Shown here: positions 32,053 through 40,515 of the stretch, in pieces
Layout of the letters: each line of letters begins with the position of its first letter
Position numbering within the stretch: the first letter of the stretch is position 1
Made by a program: the position numbers and the translations under genes
Origin: JAYPHU01 sp964611435
GTDB lineage: Bacteria; Pseudomonadota; Alphaproteobacteria; Rhodospirillales; UBA2165
Assembly (NCBI GenBank): GCA_964611435.1
Contig: CAZSXT010000007.1
Location: 1-64,000 of the forward strand
Direction of reading: 5' to 3'
DNA: 64,000 nt
The notes under the pieces: model-generated
Told to the model about the DNA's origin: nothing
Seen by the model: the letters and a program-made list of their open reading frames with translations, nothing else
Database searches by the model: none

Positions 32053-33552
32053 ATGAAAGTTCCGGTTTTCATCCTCTCTTTTCTCCTTCTTGCGGGATGC
32101 AATACGACACAACGGCCTCAGACCTATGACCCATCGGAAGTCGGGGAGGTTGCGGGATATGACATTCCCACGGAACGAGATTGTCGTTCGGTCCCCGGCC
32201 AAGCCTATTTCGTGCAGTCAAAAGGCTATCGGCACGTCAGCACCACAAACATTGATATCTTTTATGATCAGGTTTCCGATACGGAAATCGAGAAGCTGCG
32301 CACAGTAGCAGAACAAAGCTACGAATTCGTAAGGGGTATGTTGGGCCTGCGAAATGCGCCTCGAGTGACAATCGTCGCCCAGGAAGAACCAAAGGAAAGT
32401 TTCCCCAGGGCCAGCACAGAATGGTGCTTGGTGATCCTTCCGGCACTAAACGGCTCCATAGAGAAGGTGTTTACCTCCGTTGCACATGAAATTGCGCACG
32501 CCCTGGCAGGTTCTCCGTACGGTATGAATATTGTGATGGCAGAGGGTTTGGCCGTTTACATTGCGGGTACAATGACCGGCGCTGGCTCAAGTACGATGCG
32601 CAATCATCAACTGCATACTTACTCATTCGCCGTAAACCAGAAATACCGAATGAATTTTAGCTTGGAGTTTTTGCTCAGAAACCGTGAAGTTTTCTCCCAA
32701 GAGCCGGATTACGATGGTGCCGAGGTAAAAAACTATGCCGCATACATCTATTCAGGATCCTTCGTTCGATATCTGGTGGAAAAATTTGGATGGGCCGCTG
32801 TTCTCGAGGTGTACTACAACGGAGAATTCGCACGGCTTGGTAGGTTAGAGTTTCTTGGGCATGCCTCACTGTGGCGACAACACGTCGGCCTTCCGGCTAT
32901 TACTCAACCCTCACGAGAACGTATTCGTGAATTTGATGCCTCCTTGTCGTCGTATAGAGCCATCTGGGAAAGGCCTTTTGTCCCGCATAATTTTCGTGCC
33001 GAAAAAGATCGCGATTTATGCATAAAAGCATACAAGGAAAGAACAACAGCGGACGGAAAGTTGACCCAAGCGGCGAGTCATGCCCAAAGGGAGCTTGAGT
33101 GGCGGAAAATTCCCGTCGGCAATTGCAGAATTATCTTACGATCGATCCCCTCATCCGGAAATGATCAGACTACCAGTCCGGATGGCGTATGTTATGACAA
33201 AACAGCTGGTCGGGCTTATCGCAGAGGCGAATGCTTTGGCGGCGATGTTCCGCTTTCCAGACTGGAACTTGCTGTGGGCAGAATATTCGAGGAGCCTTTG
33301 CCTGATCCCTTTCACGAATTTAATGCGGTCAGAGTGAGTGGTTGGGAGAGCAAAAAGCTGTGTGCCTTTGCACTGCACAATGTCGGTAATTCGGGCTGGG
33401 CAAGTAATCGAGCCTTTCAGATATTCGTCGCGGAGGCCTTAAAAAGACGCCTTTCACCGTCCCTTTGCCGTGAATTAGCAGAGGGCCAGGAATTGCCGCC
33501 GCCGATCCAAGGCATAAAAATTCCGGCCTTGAATACCGCCGCACTGAATTGA
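32053..33552 (+). CDS. HEXXH lipoprotein, putative gluzincin (peptidase MA-like) metalloprotease
   Basis: 499 aa. MKVPVFILSFLLLAGC is a lipoprotein signal with Cys16. The sequence VAHEIAHAL places zinc ligands at His145 and His149 and the catalytic Glu146; AEGLAVYIAG supplies a likely third ligand Glu164. This HEXXH-x14-E plus EGLAVY pattern is that of peptidase MA-type domains. The region after about 300 matches nothing I recognise and contains several Cys and CYDKTAGRAYRRGECFG. Base composition is visibly more AT-rich than the neighbours, which may indicate transfer. It stands alone on the plus strand, 100 bp before the PPOX-class gene. Confidence 0.7.
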   Translation: MKVPVFILSFLLLAGCNTTQRPQTYDPSEVGEVAGYDIPTERDCRSVPGQAYFVQSKGYRHVSTTNIDIFYDQVSDTEIEKLRTVAEQSYEFVRGMLGLRNAPRVTIVAQEEPKESFPRASTEWCLVILPALNGSIEKVFTSVAHEIAHALAGSPYGMNIVMAEGLAVYIAGTMTGAGSSTMRNHQLHTYSFAVNQKYRMNFSLEFLLRNREVFSQEPDYDGAEVKNYAAYIYSGSFVRYLVEKFGWAAVLEVYYNGEFARLGRLEFLGHASLWRQHVGLPAITQPSRERIREFDASLSSYRAIWERPFVPHNFRAEKDRDLCIKAYKERTTADGKLTQAASHAQRELEWRKIPVGNCRIILRSIPSSGNDQTTSPDGVCYDKTAGRAYRRGECFGGDVPLSRLELAVGRIFEEPLPDPFHEFNAVRVSGWESKKLCAFALHNVGNSGWASNRAFQIFVAEALKRRLSPSLCRELAEGQELPPPIQGIKIPALNTAALN

Positions 33553-33652
33553 AACGGCGCCAACGGAAAATCCATTGCCCTGGAATCTAACGAGCCAAGG
33601 CCATAAACTAGCTGCGTTGCGTTTGCATTCTATTCGAAAGGGGTAGCCCACC

Positions 33653-34270
33653 ATGCCCGACGATACGCCGCTCACAAGTTTGGAAGCCCTCCGCGAAATT
33701 TATCCGCCGCCGAAGGGCCGGCCGGCGGAGAAAACCCTGACCAAGCTGGACAAGCATTGTAAGGATTTCATCGCCCTGTCGCCGTTTCTGGTGCTCGGTA
33801 CGGTCGGCGACACCTCGCCCAAAGGGGACGCGCCGGGCTTTGTCACCGTCCTGGACGACACCACGCTTTTGCTGCCGGACCGCAAGGGCAATAACCGGAT
33901 CGATTCCTTTCAGAACATCGTCGAGGACCCGCGGGTCTCTCTCATCTTCTTCATCCCCGGCGTGAACGAGACCCTGCGCGTCAACGGCCGCGCCGAGATC
34001 ATCGCCGATCCCGACGTGTTGGAGCCACTCTCCTTTAAAGGCCAGCCACCGGTGACCGCGCTGAAAGTGCATCTGGAAGAAGCCTTCCTGCACTGCGCCA
34101 AGGCGATGATCCGCTCCAAATTGTGGGACCCTGAGCATCACGTGGACCGCAAGGCGCTGGCGCCGGCCGGGCGCATGATGGCGGATCAAATCGGCCAAAA
34201 CCCGGATGAGGGCCAGGCCAGTTATGACGAGGCCATCCGCACCTCCATGGAGGATGAGGGGCGGGTATAA
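33653..34270 (+). CDS. PPOX-class FMN-dependent flavoprotein (MSMEG_1061-like)
   Basis: 205 aa. The split-barrel flavin fold of the pyridoxamine-phosphate-oxidase superfamily is visible in FLVLGTVGDTSPKGDAPGFV, LLLPDRKGNNRIDSFQNIVEDPRVSLIFFIPG and ETLRVNGRAEI. The C-terminal LHCAKAMIRSKLWDPEHH is typical of the MSMEG_1061 subgroup. Such proteins bind FMN or F420 and reduce small molecules; this one has no assigned substrate. AAGGGG lies about 10 bases before the ATG. The permease gene starts 56 bp downstream on the same strand. Confidence 0.85.
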   Translation: MPDDTPLTSLEALREIYPPPKGRPAEKTLTKLDKHCKDFIALSPFLVLGTVGDTSPKGDAPGFVTVLDDTTLLLPDRKGNNRIDSFQNIVEDPRVSLIFFIPGVNETLRVNGRAEIIADPDVLEPLSFKGQPPVTALKVHLEEAFLHCAKAMIRSKLWDPEHHVDRKALAPAGRMMADQIGQNPDEGQASYDEAIRTSMEDEGRV

Positions 34271-34326
34271 TCTCCCCTCCCCCATTTCTGCGGGACATCC
34301 CGGCTTTCGGCGGCTAAACCACTGCC

Positions 34327-35070
34327 ATGTATGAAACCTTCCTTGCCGTCCTGAACCTGGATCTGGTTTGGACCTGCGCTATCTCGCTGCTGTCCGGCCT
34401 GATGCTCGGCTATACCGGCTGGGGCGGCGCATTGGTCGCCATGCCGCTGTTGGTGTTTTTGTTCGGCCCGGTCGAGGCGCTGCTGATCGTCATGATCGGC
34501 GCCGGCTTCGTGATCGCCCGCCTGGTGCCCGATGCCGCTCGTCAGACAAACTGGAAAATGATGATGCCCCTGCTCATCGCCATGGTGGTCACCGTCCCGG
34601 CGGGCAGCTGGATGCTGTTCTTCCTCGACCCGGACGTCACCCGGCGGATCATGGGCTTCGTGATTGTCGCCGCCTCGATCCTGGTGCTCACCGGATGGCG
34701 GTACCGGGGCCCGATGAACGCCCTGGCGGGCACGCTGGTCGGCTGCGCTTCGGGGGTCATCAACGGATTTATCGGATTGGGTGGTCCGCCGCTGGTGATC
34801 TACATGTTGGCGTCCAACATGCCGTCGGCGGAACAGCGGGCCAACATCCTGATCGCCATGGCGGTGGTGACCCTGGTCATCCTGATTTCCTTGGGCGTCG
34901 GCGGCGGGGTGAGCTTGGAAGGCGTCTATCGGGGACTGATCGCCGCCCCGTTTCAGATGGCCGGTGGCGCGTTCGGCGCCTGGCTGTTCAAGGTGGTCCC
35001 GGATGAGACCTTCAAAAAATTTTCGCTGATCGCGCTCGTCGTTCTCGGCGTCTCGGTCGCGCTGTTTTAG
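34327..35070 (+). CDS. TauE/SafE-family inner-membrane permease
   Basis: 247 aa with about eight hydrophobic segments. The paired signature motifs are present: GYTGWGGALVAMPLLV near the N-terminus and GVINGFIGLGGPPLVIYMLA after the middle, the two inverted halves of the TauE/SafE (sulfite exporter-like) fold. Family members export or import sulfur-containing organic anions; the substrate here is not indicated by the neighbours. The stop overlaps that of the convergent methyltransferase gene by 4 bp. Confidence 0.88.
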   Translation: MYETFLAVLNLDLVWTCAISLLSGLMLGYTGWGGALVAMPLLVFLFGPVEALLIVMIGAGFVIARLVPDAARQTNWKMMMPLLIAMVVTVPAGSWMLFFLDPDVTRRIMGFVIVAASILVLTGWRYRGPMNALAGTLVGCASGVINGFIGLGGPPLVIYMLASNMPSAEQRANILIAMAVVTLVILISLGVGGGVSLEGVYRGLIAAPFQMAGGAFGAWLFKVVPDETFKKFSLIALVVLGVSVALF

Positions 35071-35726
35071 CGCACCACGAAGATCACCATCTCGTCGGGC
35101 TCTAGCCGGTCGACCATTCGCACGGTCCCATCCAGGTTTTCCTCGCAGAATGCCCGCATCACCACCGGGTCCGCATAATAGAGCGTGTCCTCCCGCCGTG
35201 TGGCGTGAATGCTCAGCATATTGAAGCCGAGCGCCAGCCGCGTTTTTCCCCACAGATGGATGATATTTTCCTGCACATAGTCCAGCCAGGGATCATCCGC
35301 CGCCCCCATGTTCAGATTGTAGGTGCCGGAGACCAGCGAGAAATCCGCCTCCTCCGTCGCCACATGGCTGCGGATGAACATGGCGCGCTCATCGCGGATG
35401 CTGCGCCTCGCCTGCCGCAGCATCTCGTCGGAAATATCATAGCCGAAATAGCGCGCGTGCCGGAATTCGGGCAGGTCCTTGTAGGCGTCGAACATGGCCC
35501 CATAGCCGCAGCCGAGATCGTTGACGCTGAATCCGTCCTGCCGGCCCGCCAGATCGAATAGCCCGGCAAAAATCTGGAAGCGCCGGTACTGCCGTTCCTC
35601 ATCGCGCCACGCGACCGATTTGGGATGGGAGCCGTAGGTCTTTACCGCCCGGCTGAACACATCGTCGATAGGCCCCAGAAGCGACCGGTCATATTTGGGA
35701 GAACCGTCTCGCCGGAAACGGAACAT
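35067..35726 (-). CDS. Class I SAM-dependent methyltransferase
   Basis: 219 aa from the ATG at 35726; this codon starts one base after the stop of the ygfZ gene (TGA-G-ATG), which suggests translational coupling and makes the upstream starts less likely. Motif I is VNDLGCGYGAMFDAY, followed by FGYDISDEML (motif II) and DFSLVSGTYNLNMG. The substrate is unknown. The 3' end overlaps the permease gene by 4 bp. The operon with ygfZ is the only clue to its role. Confidence 0.8.
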   Translation of the reverse strand: MFRFRRDGSPKYDRSLLGPIDDVFSRAVKTYGSHPKSVAWRDEERQYRRFQIFAGLFDLAGRQDGFSVNDLGCGYGAMFDAYKDLPEFRHARYFGYDISDEMLRQARRSIRDERAMFIRSHVATEEADFSLVSGTYNLNMGAADDPWLDYVQENIIHLWGKTRLALGFNMLSIHATRREDTLYYADPVVMRAFCEENLDGTVRMVDRLEPDEMVIFVVR

Positions 35727-35727
35727 C

Positions 35728-36597
35728 TCAGCGGGACAGCCAGTCCGGCGTCTCGGCGGAAATACGCGCCTCACCGGCGGTCATCGGCGCGCCCGAATCC
35801 AACGCTTCCAGCCGAATGAGCGCGATGCCCCTGCCCTCGTGCACGGATCGCAGCTCGCCGGCGTTTTTGCCATTGGCCGTGATCTCGGCGCCCGACTGTG
35901 CCTCGCCCTCAATCACCACGGGCAGGAGACGCTTCTTGACCAGGCCCCGGTATTTGGTGCGGGCGGTCAATTCCTGGCCCATGTAGCAGCCCTTTTGGAA
36001 ATCCACGCCGTTCAGCTCCTCAAACCCGCTTTCCAGGAGAATGGCCTTGTCGACCACCATATCCCGGCTGCCGTCGGGTAAGCCGAGCCGAAGCCGGTGG
36101 GTATCATAGACGTCCGCCGAAACCTCATCACCGAATCCGCTGGCATCCGACCCGGCCGGTACAAAGGCGCGCGCGCCGGCGGCCGCCAATCGCGGATCAA
36201 CAAACGCCACGGTGCCGCCGGATTGTGTCGCGGCGCCGGCGTCCGCCGTCAGACCAAGCGCAGGCAACGCGCTATCGCCGAAGATCGCAACCACCCGGCA
36301 CTCTTCCGCCGAAGATATCTCTACCTTTGAGCGCAGGCGATAGAGCTTCAGCCGTTTGATCAGGTCGTCCCTGCGCCCGGCTTCGCAGTCCAGCAGCAGA
36401 TCATCCCCGTCCGCCGCGATAAACATATCGTGCAGAAACTTACCCTGAGGCGTCAGAAAGGCGGCGTAGATGGCCCGGTCTGGGCTGACTTTCTCCACAT
36501 CGTTGGAGATCAGCCCCTGCAGGAACGGGCGAACATCCGCACCGGATAACCGAAGGACAGCGCGGGACGGCAAATAGGCATAGTGAAGATCGCTCAT
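35728..36597 (-). CDS. ygfZ: tRNA-modifying protein YgfZ (folate-binding, GcvT-like)
   Basis: 289 aa, about the usual length. The diagnostic motif KGCYMGQE surrounds Cys204. The N-terminal part (LPSRAVLRLSGADVRPFLQGLISNDV, in pieces) and QGKFLHDMFI are classic for the family. YgfZ is a tetrahydrofolate-dependent factor needed for certain iron-sulfur enzymes such as MiaB. The C-terminal barrel (PMTAGEARI) is complete. It heads a two-gene unit with the methyltransferase and is divergent from the glycosyltransferase operon with 99 bp between. Confidence 0.93.
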   Translation of the reverse strand: MSDLHYAYLPSRAVLRLSGADVRPFLQGLISNDVEKVSPDRAIYAAFLTPQGKFLHDMFIAADGDDLLLDCEAGRRDDLIKRLKLYRLRSKVEISSAEECRVVAIFGDSALPALGLTADAGAATQSGGTVAFVDPRLAAAGARAFVPAGSDASGFGDEVSADVYDTHRLRLGLPDGSRDMVVDKAILLESGFEELNGVDFQKGCYMGQELTARTKYRGLVKKRLLPVVIEGEAQSGAEITANGKNAGELRSVHEGRGIALIRLEALDSGAPMTAGEARISAETPDWLSR

Positions 36598-36696
36598 CCC
36601 CCCAATATAGTCCCGTTGAGGCGGAGGGCAATTGTCATCCGCCCACTTTCGATCCCGAAGATTGCAATTGCCGCCACATCCCTATAAACGGCGGCC

Positions 36697-37749
36697 ATGC
36701 ATATCACGATGTTGGACGATTCAATCGCCTTTGATGGCGAAACGCCGGACGAGCGCCCCTTAGGCGGCGCCGAGAAAGCCTTTGTCCGCTTGGCCGAAGC
36801 GCTGGCCATGCGGGAACACGAAGTGGCCGCCTTTACCCGCTGCGAGATGGCGAAAACCGTCAACGGCGTGGACTGGCTGCCGTGGGATACGCCGCGCCCG
36901 CCCTGGACAGACGTGCTGCTGGCCTTCCGCAAACCCGCTTTGTTGCAGGAGATCGATGACGCGGAGAAAAAGACACTTTGGGTTTGGAACAAGCCGGATT
37001 ACCTGAACAAACCGGTGGCGCAGGCAGTGCTGGAAGCCGTGCGTCCAGCCATCGTCTTCACCGGGGAGTTTCACCGGCGAAGCTGGAAACCCTGGCGGGA
37101 GTTTAAGAACATCGCGATCACGCCCGGCGTCGGCGACGTGTACCTGATCGATCAGGGAGAGGCTGAGGAGGAGGTCCTTCCGCCGCCCGTCGCGATCACC
37201 ACCACGCATCCGTTACATGGTTTGGACAAGATCGTACAACTGTGGCGGCGCGGCATTCATCCGGAAAACGAGGCCGCCGAGCTGCACATTTACTCAGCAG
37301 CCCTGATGCGCGCTAAAGCCAGCGGCGAGGTCGATCCCCGTTTGGCCGGCGTGTTCGCCGCGATTTCGGCGGCTGAATCCCAAGGCATCCGCATCAAGGC
37401 GCCCATGGCCGACGCGGCAATGGCCGATGCCTACCGGGCGGCCCGGCTGCATTTTTACCCGTTGATCACCGGGGAAGCCTATGCCTCCACCTTGGCGGAG
37501 AGTCAGGCGGCGGGCCTGCCCGCCGTGGTTCTGGGCGGTGGTGGGGACACGAGGCTGATTGGGGAGCGGGTCCGCAACGGTCAATCGGCCTATATTGCGC
37601 CGGATGACTCGGCGGTTGAAAATCTTTCCCTGGAGATTCTGGCCGATGAAGGAATCATGTATAAATCCCTTCATCGGGATGCGCTGACCTTGCAGCGCGG
37701 ACCGAACTGGCGGGAAGCCGCCATCGAATTTGAAGAACTTTGGGGCTAG
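36697..37749 (+). CDS. GT4-type glycosyltransferase, first gene of glycan operon
   Basis: 350 aa. A two-lobed GT-B enzyme: the N-lobe has an unusual opening (MLDDSIAFDGETPDERPLGGAEKAF, in pieces), where PLGGAE replaces the usual glycine-rich acceptor loop. The C-lobe has LHFYPLITGEAYASTLAESQAAGLPAV, the E-x7-E style nucleotide-sugar site. It is a paralogue of the fourth gene of this operon, sharing the D-D-x-I-x-F-D-G start and VNGVDWLPW versus IDGVDWAPL. It would transfer a sugar onto a lipid-linked or LPS-core acceptor at the inner face of the membrane; sugar and acceptor are unknown. Confidence 0.82.
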   Translation: MHITMLDDSIAFDGETPDERPLGGAEKAFVRLAEALAMREHEVAAFTRCEMAKTVNGVDWLPWDTPRPPWTDVLLAFRKPALLQEIDDAEKKTLWVWNKPDYLNKPVAQAVLEAVRPAIVFTGEFHRRSWKPWREFKNIAITPGVGDVYLIDQGEAEEEVLPPPVAITTTHPLHGLDKIVQLWRRGIHPENEAAELHIYSAALMRAKASGEVDPRLAGVFAAISAAESQGIRIKAPMADAAMADAYRAARLHFYPLITGEAYASTLAESQAAGLPAVVLGGGGDTRLIGERVRNGQSAYIAPDDSAVENLSLEILADEGIMYKSLHRDALTLQRGPNWREAAIEFEELWG

Positions 37750-37760
37750 GGACCGGTCTT

Positions 37761-38720
37761 ATGAACGTTTTGTTCGTTTCTTCGACGCGCGTCGGCGACG
37801 CCATCCTCTCCACCGGATTGTTGGAGCGGATTTTGGCCGACCACCCGGACGCGCGGATCACGGTCGCCTGCGGTCCTGCCGCCGCCCCATTGTTCGAGCG
37901 CATGCCCAACCTCCAGCGCATCATCGTTCTGGATAAAATGCTGTTCTCGCTCCATTGGTTGCGGCTCTGGCTGATCTGCGCCGGGACATTCTGGACTCTG
38001 ATTATTGATCTCCGAAACGCGCCGGTGACCTATTTGCTGCTGCGCAAGAAACGGCGCGGCATGGCGAAGTCCCGGGAAGCCGAACGCCGGGTCGAAATGA
38101 TCGCCCGGGTCCTCGACTTGCCCGAGGTCGCTGCGCCCAAACTCTGGACCGGTGACGCAGAAGAACAGGCGGCAAAGCAGCTGATTCCGGATGGCGGCCC
38201 GGTTCTGGCGGTCGGGCCGACAGCCAACTGGCGCGCGAAGACCTGGCGGAGCGAGTATTTTGCCGAGCTGATTTCTGAGCTGACCGGTGACAACGGCATT
38301 TTACCCGGCGCCCGGGTGGCGATCTTCGGACGGGACGATGAGCGCCCGATGGTGTTGCGCCTGATTGACGCCTTGCCGGCGGACCGGTGCATCGATTTGG
38401 TCGGACGGCTTGATTTGCTTACCGTCCATGCCTGTCTCAAGCGGTGCGATTTTTATGTGGGTAACGATTCCGGACTCATGCATCTGGCCGCCGCCTCCGA
38501 CCTGCCGACCCTGGGCCTGTTCGGCCCGACACAGGAAGCGCTCTATGCGCCCTGGGGGGAGCATACCGGCATCGTCCGCACCAAAGTGCCGTTCGACGAG
38601 ATTTTCCCGCCGGATTTTGACCATCGGACCTCGGATTCCTTGATGGACAGCCTGACGGTAGAAATGGCGGCGACGCGCGCGCGCGATCTGTGGGCTCGCT
38701 GCCGGGGAGCGGCGGAATGA
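37761..38720 (+). CDS. GT9-family glycosyltransferase (heptosyltransferase-like)
   Basis: 319 aa from the ATG at 37761 (MNVLFVSSTRVGDAILSTG), the canonical GT9 start; an upstream TTG would overlap the previous gene. Other family marks are ILADHPDARITVACG, VGPTANWRAKTWR and CDFYVGNDSGLMHLAAASDLPTLGLFGPT, the ADP-heptose-binding region of WaaC/WaaF relatives. The role is likely LPS core or related glycan synthesis. It starts 11 bp after the GT4 gene, and its stop overlaps the next start as ATGA. Confidence 0.9.
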   Translation: MNVLFVSSTRVGDAILSTGLLERILADHPDARITVACGPAAAPLFERMPNLQRIIVLDKMLFSLHWLRLWLICAGTFWTLIIDLRNAPVTYLLLRKKRRGMAKSREAERRVEMIARVLDLPEVAAPKLWTGDAEEQAAKQLIPDGGPVLAVGPTANWRAKTWRSEYFAELISELTGDNGILPGARVAIFGRDDERPMVLRLIDALPADRCIDLVGRLDLLTVHACLKRCDFYVGNDSGLMHLAAASDLPTLGLFGPTQEALYAPWGEHTGIVRTKVPFDEIFPPDFDHRTSDSLMDSLTVEMAATRARDLWARCRGAAE

Positions 38721-39475
38721 GCGCGCCCAAACTCTCCGCCGTGATCAGCATCCACAACGAAGAAGACCGGCTGGCCGAGTGTCTGGAAAAACTGACCTTT
38801 GCCGATGAAATCGTCGTCGTGCTGGACCGCTGCACGGATCGATCCAAGGAAATCGCGGCCCAGTTTACCGACCGGTTGGTCGACGGGGGCTGGGACAAAG
38901 AGGGCGACCGGCGCAACGCGGCCATCGACGCCTGCACCGGCGACTGGATTTTGGAAGTAGACGCCGACGAACACGTGCCCCAAGAGCTGGCCCAGGAAAT
39001 CTGCCGCACCATCGAGACCACCGGCTTTGATTGGCACGAAATCCCCGTCGATAATTTCATCGGCGGCAAGCTGGTGCGGCACGGCTGGGGGGCGTCTTAT
39101 GGCAAAGCTGCCTATCCCGGTTTGTTCCGCAAAGGCTTTAAAACCTGGGGCCTGCAGCGGGTGCATCCCCGGCTCACCTGGACCGGGCGCAAGGGACCAA
39201 TGCTCACCAATCGGTTGAACCACTATGTGGACCGGGGCGTCTCCGACATGATCCGCCGGCTCGATTCCTATTCCACCGCGCGGGCCAAAGACATGCGGGA
39301 AGAAGGGAATATCGGCAGTTATCCCAACAATATCCGCCGGCTGTTTTCACGGTTTTTCAAATGCTACGTGGCGCGCAAGGGCTACAAGGAAGGCGGCTAT
39401 GGATTTTTGATCGCCTTATTTGCCGGTCTGTTTCCGCTGGTTTCCCACATCAAGGCCCGGCACGAGGACGATTGA
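38717..39475 (+). CDS. GT2-family glycosyltransferase (WaaE/KdtX-like)
   Basis: 252 aa from the ATG at 38717, which forms an ATGA overlap with the preceding stop. The GT-A fold shows LSAVISIHNEEDRLAECLEKL, FADEIVVVLDRCTDRS and the metal-binding DADEH in WILEVDADEHVP. The style matches WaaE/KdtX LPS-core beta-glucosyltransferases. The C-terminal hydrophobic stretch GFLIALFAGLFPLV probably docks to the membrane. The next gene follows after 2 bp. Confidence 0.88.
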   Translation: MSAPKLSAVISIHNEEDRLAECLEKLTFADEIVVVLDRCTDRSKEIAAQFTDRLVDGGWDKEGDRRNAAIDACTGDWILEVDADEHVPQELAQEICRTIETTGFDWHEIPVDNFIGGKLVRHGWGASYGKAAYPGLFRKGFKTWGLQRVHPRLTWTGRKGPMLTNRLNHYVDRGVSDMIRRLDSYSTARAKDMREEGNIGSYPNNIRRLFSRFFKCYVARKGYKEGGYGFLIALFAGLFPLVSHIKARHEDD

Positions 39476-39477
39476 CC

Positions 39478-40515
39478 ATGGTGCGCATCGTTCTCGCCGA
39501 CGACGGCATAGAATTCGACGGCGACAGCCCGTCGAAAGGCCCCTTGGGCGGCGTGGAAAGTTCCATCGTCAATCTGTGCCGCGAATTGGCGGCGCGCGGT
39601 CACAGTGTTCATGTTCGCAACATGTGCCGTGAAGCGCGGGAGATCGACGGCGTCGATTGGGCGCCGCTCCGCCAGGGCCTTCCCGATAGCGCCGATCTCT
39701 ACATCGCCAACCGGGGCGACAAGCTGATCAACCTGATGCCCCAAGCCACGCGCACGGTGTTCTGGATTCATAATCCGGCCCGTTATCTGATGAAGTGGCG
39801 CTATCTCTCCAAACTTTGGCAGGTAAAGCCGGCAATCATTTTCATCGGGGATTATCACGCGACCACCTACCCGGCCTGGGCCCCGGGCGGAGACCGCATC
39901 GTCATCCCCTATGGGATCGAGACAGTCTTCCGGGAGGTCGCACCTTTCAGCGAGATCCCACCCCGCCGGGCGATTTTTACGTCCAATCCCCTGCGCTCGT
40001 TGGATTGGTTGCTGGACCTTTGGATAAGCGACATCCGGCCGAAGGCGCCAGATGCGGAACTCCACATCTTTTCCGGCGCGGTCACCTACGGCAAAATCGG
40101 AGACGGCAAGGCAACGCCGATGGAGATGGTGCTGGAGAAAGCCCGATCGCTGGCAAATGACGGTGTCGTTGTTCGTGATCCGGTGTCCAAACAGCAGCTC
40201 ACTGAGGAGTTTAAGAAGGCCCGCGTAATGCTGTATAAGGGCGATGAAAATGAAACTTTCTGTCTGGCGGTCGGCGAGGCGCAAGCGGCCGGTGTGCCGG
40301 CAGTGGTTCAACAACTGGGTTCGGTGGTCGAACGGGTCATTCACGGCGCCACCGGTACGATTACGGAGAATGATCAACAATTTGCGGCGGCGGCCGTTTC
40401 GCTTTTGACCGGTGACTCACTTTGGCGGCGACAGCATGAAGCCGCCCAGGCGCAGCAACGGTCCTGGACCTGGGCCTCCGCCGCGGCAGCTTTTGAGAAA
40501 CTGATCCCTACATGA
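39478..40515 (+). CDS. GT4-type glycosyltransferase, paralogue of first operon gene
   Basis: 345 aa; start chosen at 39478, two bases after the previous stop, where MVRIVLADDGIEFDGD aligns with the first operon gene. It shares PLGGVES (PLGGAEK in the paralogue) and DGVDWAPL. The C-lobe contains AIFTSNPLRSLDWLLDLW and ENETFCLAVGEAQAAGVPAVV. A paired GT4 duplication inside one operon suggests two successive sugar additions of similar chemistry; that is inference. The stop overlaps the next start as ATGA. Confidence 0.82.
   Translation: MVRIVLADDGIEFDGDSPSKGPLGGVESSIVNLCRELAARGHSVHVRNMCREAREIDGVDWAPLRQGLPDSADLYIANRGDKLINLMPQATRTVFWIHNPARYLMKWRYLSKLWQVKPAIIFIGDYHATTYPAWAPGGDRIVIPYGIETVFREVAPFSEIPPRRAIFTSNPLRSLDWLLDLWISDIRPKAPDAELHIFSGAVTYGKIGDGKATPMEMVLEKARSLANDGVVVRDPVSKQQLTEEFKKARVMLYKGDENETFCLAVGEAQAAGVPAVVQQLGSVVERVIHGATGTITENDQQFAAAAVSLLTGDSLWRRQHEAAQAQQRSWTWASAAAAFEKLIPT

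Noticed and set aside
34222..35253. A 343-codon minus-strand frame over the TauE/SafE gene
   Set aside because: The plus-strand protein has clear family motifs; the reverse frame is rich in His, Gln, Asp and Arg, typical of a shadow of a GC-rich membrane gene.
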